Assembly: GCA_031291725.1 (NCBI GenBank)
Contig: JARLIM010000021.1
Span: 248,001 to 312,000, forward strand
Direction: 5' to 3'
Length of the DNA: 64,000 nucleotides
Source: Acetobacteraceae bacterium
Lineage (GTDB): Bacteria; Pseudomonadota; Alphaproteobacteria; Acetobacterales; Acetobacteraceae
The translations under genes were made by a program, and so were the position numbers. The notes beneath the pieces are model-generated. The model had not been told where the DNA came from. It did not search any database and worked only from the letters and a program-made list of their open reading frames with translations. Below, piece by piece: positions 62,822 to 64,000 of this stretch (the stretch's first letter is position 1; the number at the start of each line of letters is the position of its first letter).

Positions 62822-63339
62822 TCACCCCGCTCTATGCCCGCGCGATGGCGGCCTATAACAGCGAAATGAACCGCCGCCTCTACGCCGCCGCCGCCCGCAT
62901 CCCCGACGCCACACGGCGCGAGGATGGCGGCCTGTTCTGGGGCTCGCTGCATCGCACGCTCTGCCATCTGATGTGGGCGGATGAGATGTGGATGTCGCGC
63001 TTCGATGGCTGGATCAAACCCACCGTGCCGTTGAAGGAAAGCGGGCGTCTGTTCGAACGCTTCGACGACCTCGCCGCCGCCCGCGCGGTGGCGGATCGCA
63101 AGATCGAAGCCTGGACCTATCGGCTCACCCCGCAGGACATCGCCCGGCCATGCGTCTGGTTCAGTGGGGCGACGAACTCCGAACGCACCGCACCGATGGG
63201 TCTGCTGATCACGCATTTCTTCAACCACCAAACCCATCATCGCGGCCAGGCCCACGCGCTGATCACCCGCGCGGGCGATGACGTGGGCGATACGGATTTG
63301 TTTCTTGTGGTGCCGGAAGAGATTTTCGATCCGATATGA
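62818..63339 (+). CDS. DinB-family putative metal-dependent protein
   Basis: A 173-residue four-helix-bundle protein of the DinB/DUF664 type. The His ligands appear as RTLCHLMWADEMWMSRF and THFFNHQTHHRGQAHALI. Family members include thiol-dependent enzymes and proteins of unknown role. The start overlaps the amidase stop (ATGA), so it acts in the same pathway or protects against its products. The sequence itself gives no reaction. Confidence 0.88.
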   Translation: MITPLYARAMAAYNSEMNRRLYAAAARIPDATRREDGGLFWGSLHRTLCHLMWADEMWMSRFDGWIKPTVPLKESGRLFERFDDLAAARAVADRKIEAWTYRLTPQDIARPCVWFSGATNSERTAPMGLLITHFFNHQTHHRGQAHALITRAGDDVGDTDLFLVVPEEIFDPI

Positions 63340-63353
63340 GGATTGCACCCCCC

Positions 63354-63798
63354 GTCATGGCGCGCGAAGCGCAGCCATCCACCGCGATGCAGCCAACTGA
63401 GCGATGGATTGCGGCACTGCGTGCCACAATGACGGTTTGAAGGTGGTCAGCCCACACACCTCCCCCCATCCCCCCGTCATGGCGCGCGAAGCGCAGCCAT
63501 CCACCGCGATGCAGCCAATCCCAGCGATGGATTGCGGCACTGCGTGCCACAATGACGGTTTGAAGGTGGTCAGCCCGCACACCTCCCCCTCTCGTCATGG
63601 CGCGCGAAGCGCAGCCATCCACCGCGATGCAGCCAATCCCAGCGATGGATTGCGGCACTGCGTGCCACAATGACGGTTTGAAGGTGGTCAGCCCACACAC
63701 CTCCCCCCCACGTCATGGCGCGCGAAGCGCAGCCATCCACCGCGATGCAGCCAATCCCAGCGATGGATTGCGGCACTGCGTGCCACAATGACGGTTTG
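63354..63798. repeat. Tandem array of 118-122 bp palindromic units
   Basis: Units begin with GTCATGGCGCGCGAAGCGC at 63354, 63476, 63594 and 63712; the last is partial (about 87 bp). Each contains an 81-86 bp imperfect palindrome ending GTGCCACAATGAC and a spacer (GGTTTGAAGGTGGTCAGCCC...). Units differ by a few bases and by the length of the C run before each GTCATGG. The array lies between convergent genes, and the open frames within it are fortuitous. Confidence 0.9.
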
Positions 63799-63817
63799 AG
63801 AGGCAGGATCGCCCCCC

Positions 63818-64000
63818 TTAAAACAGCCCGACAATCTCCCCATTGCCGTCCAGCCCGATGGCATGGGCGGCGGGTATTTTCGGCAGGCCGGGCATCGTCA
63901 TGATGTCGCCGCACAGCGCCACCACAAATCCCGCCCCCGCCGCCAGCCGCACATCGCGCACCGGCAGCGTGTGGCCGGTGGGGGCGCCCATCACATGCGG
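63818..64000 (-). CDS. fhs: Formate--tetrahydrofolate ligase (partial, C-terminal)
   Basis: The last 60 residues of the ATP-dependent enzyme that makes 10-formyl-tetrahydrofolate. The conserved end is visible: [20 protein letters not shown], then [16 protein letters not shown] and the terminal GEIVGLF. The rest of the gene lies beyond the right edge of the window. Its stop is 20 bp from the palindromic array. Confidence 0.93.
   Translation of the reverse strand, partial: PHVMGAPTGHTLPVRDVRLAAGAGFVVALCGDIMTMPGLPKIPAAHAIGLDGNGEIVGLF

Noticed and set aside
63404..63903. Short open frames reading MAREAQPSTAMQPIPAMDCG and similar
   Set aside because: They are translations of the tandem palindromic units and have no coding signature of their own.

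Overview
The window reads as GC-rich alphaproteobacterial chromosome. The strongest evidence is the block dusB(nifR3)-ntrB-ntrC-ntrY-ntrX beside a fused ispDF gene, an alphaproteobacterial arrangement. Large single-chain indolepyruvate oxidoreductase, malate synthase G, a phenylacetate (paa) operon and many small palindromic repeats suggest Rhodospirillales, perhaps Acetobacteraceae. That placement is inferred from gene content and not from a tree.

Region by region. 1-3.8 kb: a polyamine/iron-type ABC transporter (binding protein, ATPase, partial permease) with a divergent LacI regulator. 4-8 kb: malate synthase G, whose stop codon is abutted by a palindromic MITE-like element, then a ModA-like periplasmic protein and an intradiol dioxygenase. 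8.1-20 kb: a phenylalanine/phenylacetate block, with indolepyruvate oxidoreductase and a divergent Lrp regulator, a hicBA module, then paaX-paaABCDE-paaG-paaI-paaK on the minus strand; paaI carries an in-frame amber codon. 20-27.3 kb: ntrX, ntrY, ntrC, ntrB and dusB. 27.4-30.5 kb: ispDF, an EamA exporter and an LpxR-like outer-membrane protein. 30,666-30,755: tRNA-Ser(UGA).

30.74-46.67 kb is an integrated genetic island bounded by a 14-bp direct repeat of the tRNA 3' end (30742-30755 and 46653-46666), with a tyrosine integrase next to the right end. From the integrase leftward nearly everything lies on one strand: integrase, a 250-aa unknown, an excisionase-like HTH gene preceded by a 22-bp perfect palindrome and three 11-bp iterons, small zinc-binding or hydrophobic ORFs, a RepA-type ATPase, a frameshifted replication-like gene, a zinc-ribbon protein, a small HTH protein, and a 1718-aa phage ejection/polyvalent-like protein with an HETGH zincin motif. 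No capsid, terminase, portal or tail genes were seen. The element therefore looks like a phage satellite or a strongly reduced prophage with one giant virion-type protein. Its left arm holds a DUF433/PIN-like toxin-antitoxin pair, two integrase N-terminal stubs and a decayed CopG-TrbB conjugation fragment, which suggests repeated insertion at this tRNA.

46.7-53.7 kb returns to chromosome: a 44-aa basic protein, hflX, a MarR-controlled EmrA/EmrB/NodT efflux operon and a parDE-like pair. 53.8-63.4 kb is a catabolic cluster for an unidentified aromatic or cyclic substrate: TRAP transporter, FAD monooxygenase, AAHS permease, cyclase-family hydrolase, amidase and DinB-like protein. The window ends with a tandem array of 118-122 bp palindromic units and the 3' end of fhs.
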